Assembly (NCBI RefSeq): GCF_037688875.1
Contig: NZ_JAWDIE010000021.1
Coordinates: 1-56,905 of the forward strand
Direction of reading: 5' to 3'
Length of the DNA: 56,905 bases
From: Amphibiibacter pelophylacis
GTDB taxonomy: Bacteria > Pseudomonadota > Gammaproteobacteria > Burkholderiales > Burkholderiaceae_C
The notes below the pieces were generated by a model, which saw only the letters and a program-made list of their open reading frames with translations, was not told the origin of the DNA and searched no databases. The translations under genes and the position numbers were made by a program. This document shows positions 35,774 to 44,449 of this stretch, in pieces; the stretch's first letter is position 1, and each line of letters starts with the position of its first letter.

Positions 35774-37225
35774 ATGAGTCAGCAATACGCCAATCTTATC
35801 AATGGCGAATGGGTCGCCAGCACGGAGTCTTCGATAAATATCAACCCTTCGCATCTGAGCGATATTATCGGCGAGTATGCACAAGGAAATGCACAGGCTC
35901 TTGGCAACGCCGTCCTGGCCGCCCGAGCAGCGTTTCCTGCCTGGTCAACCAGTGGGGTTCAGGCAAGAGCAGATGCGCTCGAGCGAATTGCGAATGAAAT
36001 TCTCGCCCGTCGCGAAGAGCTGGGTGAGCTGCTGTCCCGTGAAGAGGGAAAAACACGGGTTGAAGGAATTGGTGAGGTGACACGGGCAGGGCAGATATTC
36101 AGATTTTTTTCAGGTGAATGTCTGAGGCTGGCGGGTGAGGTTCTGCCTTCGGTGCGACCGGGCATTGGCATCGAGGTCACGCGTGAACCTGTGGGGGTTG
36201 TCGGCTTGATCACGCCGTGGAATTTTCCGATCGCCATCCCGGCGTGGAAAATTGCTCCTGCATTGGCCTTTGGCAACTGCGTCGTGTTCAAGCCCGCTGA
36301 TCTGGTGCCTGGTTCAGCATGGGCGCTGTCCGATATCATTCTACGAAGTGGCATTCCCGCTGGTGTCTTTAACCTGGTGATGGGGCGTGGCAGTGTGATC
36401 GGAGAGGCAATGGTTAATCATGCTGGCATTGATGCGATCAGTTTCACAGGATCGGTTGGCGTCGGCCGCGCCTTGGCGCTGAAGTGCGTAGCCAGCGGTA
36501 AAAAAGTGCAGTTGGAGATGGGCGGTAAAAATCCCCAGATTATTCTGGACGACGCAGACCTCAAACAGGCGGTTGAACTTTCTGTTCAATCGGCGTTTTT
36601 CTCGACGGGTCAGCGCTGCACGGCTTCAAGCCGCCTGATTGTTACAGATCATATCCATGACCGGTTTATTGCCGCGGTCAAAGAGCGGCTGGCCAGTCTG
36701 AAAGTAGGCGATGCGCTGGCTGCGGGCACCGACATCGGGCCTGTTGTGAGCCGGGCTCAGCTGGATCAGGATCTTCAGTATGTGGATACAGCAACTTCTG
36801 AAGGCGCGCAGCTTTTCGTGGGTGGGACCGCTGTGAAATGTCACACGGGAAGTGGCCATGAAGGGTATTTCATGGCCCCTGCGCTCATTGTTGGAACCGA
36901 TGCGCACCACCGGATCAACCGGGAAGAGGTCTTTGGACCTGTTGCCAGCGTCATTCGCGTCAGGGATTATGAGGAAGCGCTGGCGGTCGCTAACGACACG
37001 GAGTTTGGCCTTTCCGCAGGTATTGCGACAAGCAGCCTGAAATATGCCACGCACTTCAAGCGACATGCGCAGGCGGGTATGGTGATGGTTAACCTTCCAA
37101 CGGCGGGAGTTGATTACCATGTTCCGTTTGGCGGCCGAAAAGGGTCCAGCTATGGGCCGCGTGAGCAAGGGAGTTATGCCAAAGAGTTCTATACCACAGT
37201 CAAAACGGCCTATATCATGGGGTAA
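35774..37225 (+). CDS. Aldehyde dehydrogenase, alpha-ketoglutarate semialdehyde type
   Basis: 483 aa from ATG 35774 (AAAGG ribosome-binding site); an ATG five codons earlier lacks one. General base Glu248 (EMGGKNP), nucleophile Cys282 (STGQRCTASSRLIV) and the FTGSVGVGR cofactor loop are intact. The stretch after the Cys closely follows KGSADH enzymes of oxidative pentose pathways. It would oxidise 2-oxoglutarate semialdehyde, the product of the protein at 29721, to 2-oxoglutarate with NAD(P)+. It is the last gene before the integrase remnant. Confidence 0.82.
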   Translation: MSQQYANLINGEWVASTESSININPSHLSDIIGEYAQGNAQALGNAVLAARAAFPAWSTSGVQARADALERIANEILARREELGELLSREEGKTRVEGIGEVTRAGQIFRFFSGECLRLAGEVLPSVRPGIGIEVTREPVGVVGLITPWNFPIAIPAWKIAPALAFGNCVVFKPADLVPGSAWALSDIILRSGIPAGVFNLVMGRGSVIGEAMVNHAGIDAISFTGSVGVGRALALKCVASGKKVQLEMGGKNPQIILDDADLKQAVELSVQSAFFSTGQRCTASSRLIVTDHIHDRFIAAVKERLASLKVGDALAAGTDIGPVVSRAQLDQDLQYVDTATSEGAQLFVGGTAVKCHTGSGHEGYFMAPALIVGTDAHHRINREEVFGPVASVIRVRDYEEALAVANDTEFGLSAGIATSSLKYATHFKRHAQAGMVMVNLPTAGVDYHVPFGGRKGSSYGPREQGSYAKEFYTTVKTAYIMG

Positions 37226-38440
37226 CGTTTGAGACGATAGCTTCCTGCACTGCACCTACACTCTCTGCTGAATCGGGACTGGCTTCAACCGCCCACCTTG
37301 CCCCCACAACCACCAACGCCACCACCATCGCCACCGCCAGCGAATGGCCGCAGCTCTCGCTACCGGCAAACGGCATCAACCCGACCCACTGGCGGTAGCT
37401 GGACGCTTTTTTCAGCGAGCGGACCTTGATGCATTTCACCGCGCAGTCGGCGAAGACGCCAAGCTCCTTGCGCGGCAGCCTGCTGGTCAGGTGAGCCCCC
37501 TCTTCTTTGGGGTCAGCGGCCCGCGTGATGATCTGGGACGCTGACGGGTCCAGGCCCAGCTCGGCCATCAGGCGAAAGAGCCGCTGCAGGTCGGCGGGCT
37601 TCGCCGCATGGAAATCCCGGTCGCGCCTGTCATAGCGTCCGATCAGGAAGCGCAGGTCGTCCTGGAGCTGCGCGGCATCGGCGCTGGCCCGCTGATGCGC
37701 GCGGACCTTGGAGGTGCATTCGTCTGGACCGGTAAGCGGCAGCACGGCCAAAGACCAGCAGCTCGCCCTATTCCAAGCGGGACACCCGCGCGGCTTCCCT
37801 TGCGGTGGCTGCTGCGCGAACAAGGCCCTCGTCGTGGATGTGTAGTGCATGTGTGTGATGGCCGGGCCGATGTGACCAACGAGGCAGGCAATCGCGTAGG
37901 ACGTTCGTCCCTGCGCGGCATTGCGCGATCCGAAAAGCTGCCCTGTCAGCTTTTCGCTCCGCGACAGGAAGGCGTGCGTCAGTGGAAGATGGGTGAAACG
38001 CTCACGCAGCTGCGGCAGTTCGCACGAGCTCAGGTCCAGATCCATCCAGGTGGCAAACGAGTAGCGCGCGTGGTAAAGCCGCAGTTCGCCGTCGCAGGCG
38101 ATGTGGCGCATGACCCGATGGACATACTCATCCACCTCGGCGCGATCCAGCGTGCCATCTCTGGTGCTCAGCAGACGAGATGTAGCGGGTTCAGTTTTGC
38201 GTCTGTTGATCACGAAGCGCTCAAAGCGCTCTTTGAAATGGGGCATCAGGATCGTCAAGCGACAGGATGTGGGTGTCGGCTGGGCTGCTCTTGCGTGCGT
38301 TCATCGCGCAAGATGCCGCTATGGCGCAGCGCTGCCGTCTTGCCCGAGCGGATCGGGTTTTCGCCGATGTCCAGCATCAGCTACGTCTGTTTCAGTACGT
38401 CCGGCATAGCCTGCGCCTGCCGGGCTTGACTGCTTTGGCT
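37215..38440 (-). pseudogene. Degenerate tyrosine recombinase/integrase
   Basis: Minus-strand frame of 347 codons from 38258, with an N-terminal part in another frame (about 38385-38260: IRSGKTAALR), so at least one frameshift has occurred. Tyrosine-recombinase landmarks: YHARYSFATWM, where the first Arg-box residues are altered; a middle block around LTGQLFGS; and LVGHIGPAITHMHYTST with a candidate catalytic Tyr. The part after the Tyr (RFLIGRYDRRDRDFHA, KASSYRQWVGLMPFAG) belongs to the long betaproteobacterial family of such integrases, as I remember it. The 5' end is missing. The 3' end touches the aldehyde dehydrogenase gene. Confidence 0.65.
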
Positions 38441-38458
38441 CTGGGGCCGTCGTCTCTT

Positions 38459-38568
38459 TAAAATTTGGCGCATCTGATGGAATTCATCGCGTAGATTTAC
38501 TTTTTGGGGGTGGCACAAAGATGCCAGCCGTTGTTAAAGACATCGATAAAGCGAGGGTGTTTAAATGA
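38459..38568 (+). pseudogene. C-terminal tail of a lost CDI toxin
   Basis: An open frame with no start (KFGASDGIHRVDLLFGGGT, then VVKDIDKARVFK) runs to a TGA that overlaps the start of the next gene by ATGA, exactly the toxin/immunity arrangement seen elsewhere in the array. The rest of the toxin was removed at the junction with the integrase remnant. Confidence 0.55.
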
Positions 38569-38795
38569 ACTGGTTAGTAGTTTATCGTTTTATCCGTAAG
38601 ATATTGATTATTGGCGGCGCCTGGCTTGGCGCTGGAATTATTTGGGCCGTCCTGTTGGCTGGCCTTGCACGCTGGTTGTTCGGGCTTGGTGAGCAAAATT
38701 CAATTTTATGGGTGGGATTGCCAGTTCTGATTGCATTCTTTCCATTTTGCATTTTTATATTGCCGAGGCATTTGGAAAAAGCGGGGATTTTGTAG
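38565..38795 (+). CDS. Small two-helix membrane protein, probable immunity protein
   Basis: 76 aa with two hydrophobic helices (about residues 12-36 and 46-65). ATGA overlap with the toxin tail. An integral-membrane immunity protein suggests that the lost toxin acted at the inner membrane or had to be stopped there. No family recognised. Confidence 0.6.
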   Translation: MNWLVVYRFIRKILIIGGAWLGAGIIWAVLLAGLARWLFGLGEQNSILWVGLPVLIAFFPFCIFILPRHLEKAGIL

Positions 38796-38796
38796 C

Positions 38797-39203
38797 TTTT
38801 TGACACAAATGCGGCAGGTGCGCTGCGCGAAGAGGTGACAGATTCTTACTTCAGACGGAATGGATTCACGGCGCTGGACGGCAAGTGTGGCGCGGGGAAT
38901 AAAAATTGCTTCGATGGGGTTTATGTGAAAAATGGGCAGGTGTACATTAATGAGGTGAAGCCGATTACCGCACGAAATACTATTTCGCTGAGTGATAACT
39001 CCACTTCGCCAAACGGCATCCACGTTCAGATGTCGGATCGATGGGTTTTGAATAGGGCCGAAGAATTGATAAAATCAGGTGATCCGGCAAAAATTGAAGC
39101 AGGGCGTATGATTATTAATGCGGCCAGAGGTGAGCGATTGGTCAAGATTATTTCAGGAGTTCGGCCTGATGGCGTAACAGTCATAGGGGGCAAACGAATA
39201 TGA
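38797..39203 (+). CDS. Second copy of the PD-(D/E)XK-like toxin tip (fragment)
   Basis: The frame starts right after a TAG with no ATG; the first possible start is a GTG at 38835. The sequence parallels toxin 3: LREEVTDSYF, GFTALD, CFDGVYVKNG with Asp, INEVKPI with Glu and Lys, then QMSDRWVLNR. All FHA and pre-toxin sequence is gone, so it is a detached tip. The catalytic residues are intact. A close immunity paralogue follows. Confidence 0.72.
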
Positions 39204-40009
39204 AGCAGCTTTCCCGCGAAGAAAAATTATTTAATATTCTGGAATTTTATAAAAATAACTTATCGAGCGGAATTGATCTGTATTTGAGTGATCAACCTAA
39301 GGTCAATAAGGGATTTATTCTTGCTGAGCTTTCTGAGTTTCATGCCAATTTGGCCCTGGAAGAGGGATTTTTAAAAAGCAATTACAAACTGTTTCGACAG
39401 AATTTTTATTTGGCATATTTGACTTCGAGTGAGGCCAATAAAAAAGGTTTTGATCCGGAATTTCGCGCCCTTGGGTTTCCGGTACATTATTTTGCTTACG
39501 CCCTGCTCTCTGACAGCTCCGACTGTGTTAAGGCGATTTCTGAAGTTGAATTATTTAACAAGGATGATTACAAAGGGTATCATTTTTACTGCCATCTTTT
39601 GCAGTTATTGCTAAAAGACGATTTCGAAGCAATACAAGGCTTTTTGGAAAATGGAAAAAAAAGATGCTCAGGAGATTTTCGCAATCAATTAATCGAGGGG
39701 AAGGATTTTTTTACACTTATCATTAATCGCGATGTAGCGGGGCTGGAGGCGCATATCGAGGCGCTAGCTCACAAAAAAACCAGCGTCTTAATTGATGGCG
39801 AGTTTCTTAACCCATGGGCATCTGTGTGCGCAAAAATTTGCTGGATCAAAGGTATCGAGGTTCAAGTTGATCACCCTTTGGTTCCGATGGACTTGATGCC
39901 TGTGCGGCCATTAGATCATTACGAAATTGAGTACGAGTTTTTAAAACCCGGTTGGGAGCCGCCAAAGCAAAGTTTCATGGACAGGATAAAACGGATGGTC
40001 AAGCGCTGA
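39200..40009 (+). CDS. Imm49-like immunity protein, second copy
   Basis: 269 aa at an ATGA overlap. Shares the C-terminal stretch (VDHPLVPMDLMPVRPLDHYE, EFLKPGW) and overall helical character with 10070-10921, but is clearly diverged over the N-terminal half. The pair therefore may protect against a different allele of the nuclease. AT-rich, no signal peptide. Confidence 0.75.
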   Translation: MKQLSREEKLFNILEFYKNNLSSGIDLYLSDQPKVNKGFILAELSEFHANLALEEGFLKSNYKLFRQNFYLAYLTSSEANKKGFDPEFRALGFPVHYFAYALLSDSSDCVKAISEVELFNKDDYKGYHFYCHLLQLLLKDDFEAIQGFLENGKKRCSGDFRNQLIEGKDFFTLIINRDVAGLEAHIEALAHKKTSVLIDGEFLNPWASVCAKICWIKGIEVQVDHPLVPMDLMPVRPLDHYEIEYEFLKPGWEPPKQSFMDRIKRMVKR

Positions 40010-40029
40010 TCTGACGGTGATCGCCTCTC

Positions 40030-40200
40030 AGTCTGTCAGGCGACCTGACCGTGCACGGCGGCAGCATCCAATCCGGCGGCGACATTGCGCTCAAGGCCGA
40101 CAACCGCGTGCGCGTGCTGGACAGCCAGGACGAAACGCAGCAGGGCGGCAGCGACTACGCCAGCACGCAGACCACCACCGGCATTAAGGCAGGCTATGGC
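40030..40200 (+). pseudogene. FHA fragment with internal in-frame deletion
   Basis: Matches DLTVRGSSIQSGGDIALK... of modules 3 and 6, then jumps from GGSD to YASTQTT, fusing two sites that share the 8 bases gcagcgac. Measured on module 6 (18611 to 18992) the loss is 381 bp. It ends in unrelated sequence at about 40200. Confidence 0.7.
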
Positions 40201-40294
40201 ACTTTGTTTTTAAAATATCGCGGATGAGCTTTTAAATATTCGAAGAAAAAGAAATGTCGACATGAATCGATGGTGGGATGAATGGTTCGTGCGA

Positions 40295-40455
40295 TGATCA
40301 GTGCGATGCAGCGCGCGGACGTAGTGACATTGTCAAAATCGCACAAGATCTACGAGGTGAAATTTAGTAAGCTCCAAAGGCACCCTTTGTCGCTGTGTGG
40401 CGCCTCCTTCGGGCAGGTGGAAGAATATTTTAAATTTCTTTAAAGTGCAAAATGA
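40295..40455 (+). pseudogene. Broken second copy of toxin 6 tip
   Basis: Pieces match the end of module 6 (RGRSDITKIAQD near 20125 and the final IIGIFFKNVK region), but a TAG after KIAQDLRGEI and frame changes separate them. Only the last ~150 bp of the toxin remains. The immunity gene behind it is intact. Confidence 0.6.
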
Positions 40456-40808
40456 AATCAAGAAATCTACTGTTTTTGTTTGGCATAATGGTTCTGCTGA
40501 CAGGATGCATATCCGGTCAATGCATGAATGGTCCTTGTGCTTTGGAGCATTCTCGCATTGTTTCGGGAATAAAACCCTATGGCGCTCACTGGATCAAAGA
40601 AGGCATGTCAGCTTCGGGGCGTAGAGAGGACTATATTCAGTGCGGCGGAGGTGCTGATTTGCGTGAGGGGTATGGCAAAAAATCTGATGAGTCAGTTGCG
40701 GAGTTTTTTAGCGGATTCAATTCGCACGTCGATCAAGTTTTGATATGCATGAAATCAAAAGGGTACACATACATCGAGCAATGTGATGCGCGGTGCATGT
40801 ATCCATGA
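40452..40808 (+). CDS. Cysteine-rich lipoprotein, immunity paralogue of 20262
   Basis: 118 aa. Lipobox LTGC, then GQCMNGPCALEHSRIV, and an almost identical C-terminus to 20262-20645 (CMKSKGYTYIEQCDARCMYP); the middle is different. Still open although its toxin is broken, so it may persist as protection against neighbours that carry the toxin. Confidence 0.75.
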   Translation: MKSRNLLFLFGIMVLLTGCISGQCMNGPCALEHSRIVSGIKPYGAHWIKEGMSASGRREDYIQCGGGADLREGYGKKSDESVAEFFSGFNSHVDQVLICMKSKGYTYIEQCDARCMYP

Positions 40809-40814
40809 CTTTTA

Positions 40815-40940
40815 TACAGCGGCGGCAACGAGCAGCAGTTTAGCTGCGACACCATCGTCGTGGCGGCTCAGGTTATGGGCGTTACGAAGGCTTCAGTGCC
40901 GAGGCAGGGCAATGTCAATGCGGTGCATTAAGGTTTCAGA
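40815..40940 (+). pseudogene. Strongly decayed FHA piece
   Basis: Short matches to the SEQKFSQSG-ITVALSV region with many changes (gagcagcagtttagc, accatcgtcgtggcg). The most degraded FHA copy in the window, which suggests the right-hand region is older. Confidence 0.4.
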
Positions 40941-40954
40941 CTTGGAGGTGAGTG

Positions 40955-41935
40955 ATGCATTGTGATCGTATGGTGATTTCGCCTCGATGGCCTTCCCGTA
41001 AAACTTGCGTTAAATTGTTTGAAAAATTCCCCAAGGTGGATCAAGATTTTTATGAAAGGAAAATGATTCGATATGCCTTTAGAAGTTCGCCAGTAGATGA
41101 GCTGGATGTTCAGGTGAACATGGTGAAAGTCGTTGAATCAAAGGCGGCTCACTTGGGAAAAGGAAAAGCGCTGGAAGTCCTGTTCTCAGCGCCGGATGAT
41201 GGTGAATGGTTAAATAAACTTTCCTATTGGTCTGTATACTATTTTGTGGGTGAGCGGCTCAATTTTTTCTGGCATCACAGGTTCAGAATAATATTCCCTG
41301 ATCGCGGGCTCAACCTTTTCAGCATGACGTCGGTATCCCAGATGATGGCAATTTGTGCCATGCTGGGATGGAAAGAGCAAGCGATCTATCTTGGCTACAT
41401 GGCACACGCTGGGTTGAACAGAAACTACAAGCTGACCTTGCAGTACAGAGAGGAGCATCGCCGCGCCCAAGCTTTCATGCTTCGACTGTTTTCTGATTGG
41501 GTGGGCGATGTTTCGCACGAGTGGCCTTCTTATGGCTATGACGAGCCGATCTACGAAGCCCTGCTGGCCAATTGGCGCAACCCGGATCCCGAGGCATTGG
41601 TGCCGTGCCTTCTTGCGGCCTGCGACAGGCACACTCATCAGGCCGGGGGTGGTGGGTCCAAGGTGTTTTACGACTTTGACAGCGAAAACTTCCTGCAGCG
41701 CACGCCGATTGAAATCCTTTTCATTTTCCGGCTGCGCGAATGGGAGGGGCTGGAGAACCCTGTGCTAGATCATCCGCTCATGGCCGCTCCGTTCGACAGG
41801 CTGCCTCCCGTGCAGCCTGTGCCGGAAATTCCGGAATTGCTCCAGGCCGTGCTGAAGCGTGCCCGGGAAGACTGGCCGCAGTTTGACGAGGTGGTGTCGC
41901 TGGAGGCGCTGAAGGCGCCGCCGTCGAGGGTGTGA
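40955..41935 (+). CDS. Orphan immunity-like protein
   Basis: 326 aa from ATG 40955 (GGAGG ribosome-binding site 6 bases upstream; GTG 40952 is an alternative). Helical throughout, no signal peptide. Near the C-terminus LENPVLDHPLMAAPFDRLPPVQP echoes the DHPLVP...P-x-RP ending of the two Imm49-like proteins, so it may be a distant member. No toxin lies in front of it. It closes the CDI region. Confidence 0.6.
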   Translation: MHCDRMVISPRWPSRKTCVKLFEKFPKVDQDFYERKMIRYAFRSSPVDELDVQVNMVKVVESKAAHLGKGKALEVLFSAPDDGEWLNKLSYWSVYYFVGERLNFFWHHRFRIIFPDRGLNLFSMTSVSQMMAICAMLGWKEQAIYLGYMAHAGLNRNYKLTLQYREEHRRAQAFMLRLFSDWVGDVSHEWPSYGYDEPIYEALLANWRNPDPEALVPCLLAACDRHTHQAGGGGSKVFYDFDSENFLQRTPIEILFIFRLREWEGLENPVLDHPLMAAPFDRLPPVQPVPEIPELLQAVLKRAREDWPQFDEVVSLEALKAPPSRV

Positions 41936-42074
41936 TGGGACTCGCGTCCAGGCCGGTCACGCCAGAGGCCCAGACCGGGGCAGACTGGCTCACTGCTGGC
42001 AAACCACCCCCCGCCTCATGGTCTAATGAGCGCTTTGCATCCACTGCCTGGCCGCTGCCGGGCCATCCGCGCGC

Positions 42075-42821
42075 ATGAATCTGGCTCTTTTCGACCTTGA
42101 CGGCACCCTCATCCCCGGCGACTCCGACCACGCGTTTGGCGAGTTCATGATCGATCTGGGCTGGGTGGACGAGGGCGCCTGGCGCGAGCGCAACAACGCC
42201 TTCTTCGCCGACTATCAGCGCGGTGCGCTGGATCTGCCGCGCTACATCGAATTCACCACGTCGGCGTGGCGCTCGCGCACGGCGGCCGAGCAGGACGTGG
42301 CGCGCCAGCAGTTCATTGCGCAGCGCATCCGCCCGCAGATCCTGCCGCCCGCCCTGGCGCTGATCGAGAAACACCGCGCCGCAGGCGATCTGATCGCCGT
42401 CGTCACTGCCACCAACGAGTTCGTCACCGCGCCCATCGTGGCCGCACTGGAGATCGAGCACCTGCTGGCCGTTCGACTGGTGCGCACGCCGCAGGGCGGC
42501 TGGACGGGCCAGATCGACGGTACGCCCACCTACCAGGCGGGCAAAACGGTGCGCGTGACCGAGTGGCTGCAGGCCCAGGGGCGCGACTGGGCCGATTTCG
42601 GGCAGACCTGGTTTTACAGCGATTCCATCAACGACGTGCCGCTGCTCGAGCGCGTCTCCCACCCCGTGGCGACCAACCCCTCGGACGCGCTGCGCCGACT
42701 GGCGCTGGAGCGCGGCTGGCCGGTGCTGGATCTGTTTGACGACGCCCAGCGCGCCGCCGCCGATCCGCGCCAGGCCGCTGCTGCGGGCGCCGCCACACCG
42801 ACTGCCGGAGCGCAGGCATGA
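42075..42821 (+). CDS. HAD-superfamily hydrolase, subfamily IB
   Basis: 248 aa. Motif I FDLDGT (nucleophile Asp7, acid/base Asp9), motif II in VTATNEF, the conserved Lys in AGKTVRV and motif IV YSDSINDVPLL. SerB-like phosphatase fold, probably a small-molecule phosphatase. It overlaps pcnB by ATGA, a linkage often seen in Burkholderiales. First gene of the housekeeping block; base composition becomes strongly GC-rich here. Confidence 0.88.
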   Translation: MNLALFDLDGTLIPGDSDHAFGEFMIDLGWVDEGAWRERNNAFFADYQRGALDLPRYIEFTTSAWRSRTAAEQDVARQQFIAQRIRPQILPPALALIEKHRAAGDLIAVVTATNEFVTAPIVAALEIEHLLAVRLVRTPQGGWTGQIDGTPTYQAGKTVRVTEWLQAQGRDWADFGQTWFYSDSINDVPLLERVSHPVATNPSDALRRLALERGWPVLDLFDDAQRAAADPRQAAAAGAATPTAGAQA

Positions 42822-44449
42822 TCCGCCGCCTCATCCAGAAAATCTGGGCCCGTACCACGGCGCCCCCCAAGGTGCGTCACCAGCACCACAAAACCCACGT
42901 CGCCCAGGGCAGCCACCGCGTGGACATCCTGCCCGGACAGCATCACATCGACCCGAAACTGGTCGATGCGCGTGCGGTCGATGTCGTCAAGACGCTGCAG
43001 CACGGGGGGTTTGAGGCCTTCATCGTCGGCGGCGCCGTGCGCGACCTGCTGTGCGGCCTGACGCCCAAGGATTTCGACGTGGCCACCAACGCCACGCCCG
43101 AACAGGTCAAGGCGCTGTTCCGGCGCTCCATGATCATCGGGCGGCGCTTTCGCATCGTTCACGTCATGGTCGGGCGCGGGCGCGATCACGAGGTGATCGA
43201 GGTCTCGACCTTCCGCGCCATGGTCGCCGACAGCCCGCCGCCCACGCTCAGCAGCAACCCGCGCCAGGCCTTCCGCCAGCTCGAGGCGCGCGAGCACGCG
43301 GTCGATGCCAGCGGGCGCGTGCTGCGCGACAACGTCTGGGGCACGCTGAAAGACGACGCGGCGCGGCGCGATTTCTCCATCAACGCCCTCTACTACGATC
43401 CGGTGCGCGGTGTGGTGGTTGATTTTCACGGTGGCTACACCGACGTGCGCGAGCGCCGCCTGCGCATCATCGGCGACGCCGCGCAACGCTACCGTGAAGA
43501 CCCGGTGCGACTGGTGCGCCTGCTGCGCTTTGCGGCCAAGACGGGCTTCGAGATAGCGCCGGACACGATGGCGCCGGTCCAGGAGTCGCTGCCGCTGCTG
43601 GCGGATGTCCCGGCTTCGCGTCTTTTTGACGAGATGATCAAGCTGCTGCAGACCGGTCACGGCCTGGCCAGCGTGGACATGCTGGGGCGCCTGGGCTTTG
43701 ACGGCGTCTTCCCGGTGCTGGACGCCGCGCTGTCGCAGCGCGATCCGGCCATGACCGAGTTCGTGCGCGCCGCGCTGCGCAACACCGACGAGCGCGTGCG
43801 CTCGGGCAAGCCCGTGGTGCCCAGCTTCCTGCTGGCGGCGCTGCTGTGGGGCGACGTGGACAGCGCCTGGCGCAAGCGCCAGCAGCGCGGCGAAAAGCCC
43901 GTGCCCGCCCTGCACGATGCCATGGACGCGGTCTTCGATGCGCGCATTGGCGGCATCACCGGACGTGGCAAGCTGGCTGCCGACATGCGCGAAATCTGGG
44001 CCATGCAGCCGCGCTTCGAGCGCCGCGTGCCCAGCGTGGCGCGGGGCCTGGTCACACAGAGCCGCTTTCGCGCGGCGGTCGATTTCCTGCGCCTGCGTGG
44101 CGCCATCGGCCAGGCCGACCCGGCGCTGGCCGACTGGTGGGAGGCCTACTGGCAGGCCGACGAAGGCCAGCGCGACGCCCTGCTGCACGCTGTGCGCGAC
44201 ACCGCACCGCGCGCGCCCAAGCCCACGCGCAGCCGGGCCGCCAAGGCGCAGGCGGCGCAGGATGCTCCGGGTGAAGAGTCTCCCGCGCCCCGCGGGGCGG
44301 TGGCGCCGGACGCCGATCCCTCCGGCAGCGGTGTGGACGACGACGCGCCCTTCGATTCCGGCGCGCCCGTCAAGCGCCGCCGCCGTCGGCGCAAGCCACG
44401 CACGGGCGAAGGCGGTGCGGCCCCTTCAGGCCCAGATTCGGGCGCATGA
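42818..44449 (+). CDS. pcnB: Poly(A) polymerase I
   Basis: 543 aa. Class II nucleotidyltransferase: GGAVRDLLCG with the DxD pair in KDFDV (residues ~70-87), RRDFSINALYYDP near residue 185, and the RFAAKTGFEI helix. The neck domain is complete, and a basic Arg-rich C-terminal tail is typical of PcnB rather than CCA-adding enzymes. It adds 3' poly(A) tails to RNA and promotes decay. The tail from ~residue 470 is low-complexity. Confidence 0.92.
   Translation: MIRRLIQKIWARTTAPPKVRHQHHKTHVAQGSHRVDILPGQHHIDPKLVDARAVDVVKTLQHGGFEAFIVGGAVRDLLCGLTPKDFDVATNATPEQVKALFRRSMIIGRRFRIVHVMVGRGRDHEVIEVSTFRAMVADSPPPTLSSNPRQAFRQLEAREHAVDASGRVLRDNVWGTLKDDAARRDFSINALYYDPVRGVVVDFHGGYTDVRERRLRIIGDAAQRYREDPVRLVRLLRFAAKTGFEIAPDTMAPVQESLPLLADVPASRLFDEMIKLLQTGHGLASVDMLGRLGFDGVFPVLDAALSQRDPAMTEFVRAALRNTDERVRSGKPVVPSFLLAALLWGDVDSAWRKRQQRGEKPVPALHDAMDAVFDARIGGITGRGKLAADMREIWAMQPRFERRVPSVARGLVTQSRFRAAVDFLRLRGAIGQADPALADWWEAYWQADEGQRDALLHAVRDTAPRAPKPTRSRAAKAQAAQDAPGEESPAPRGAVAPDADPSGSGVDDDAPFDSGAPVKRRRRRRKPRTGEGGAAPSGPDSGA

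Noticed and set aside
37608..38429. Plus-strand 273-codon frame in the integrase region
   Set aside because: No recognised motifs; the minus strand carries the tyrosine-recombinase landmarks.
42614..44188. 524-codon minus-strand frame opposite pcnB
   Set aside because: Third-position GC shadow; His/Gln/Arg-rich and without family features, while pcnB on the plus strand is unmistakable.
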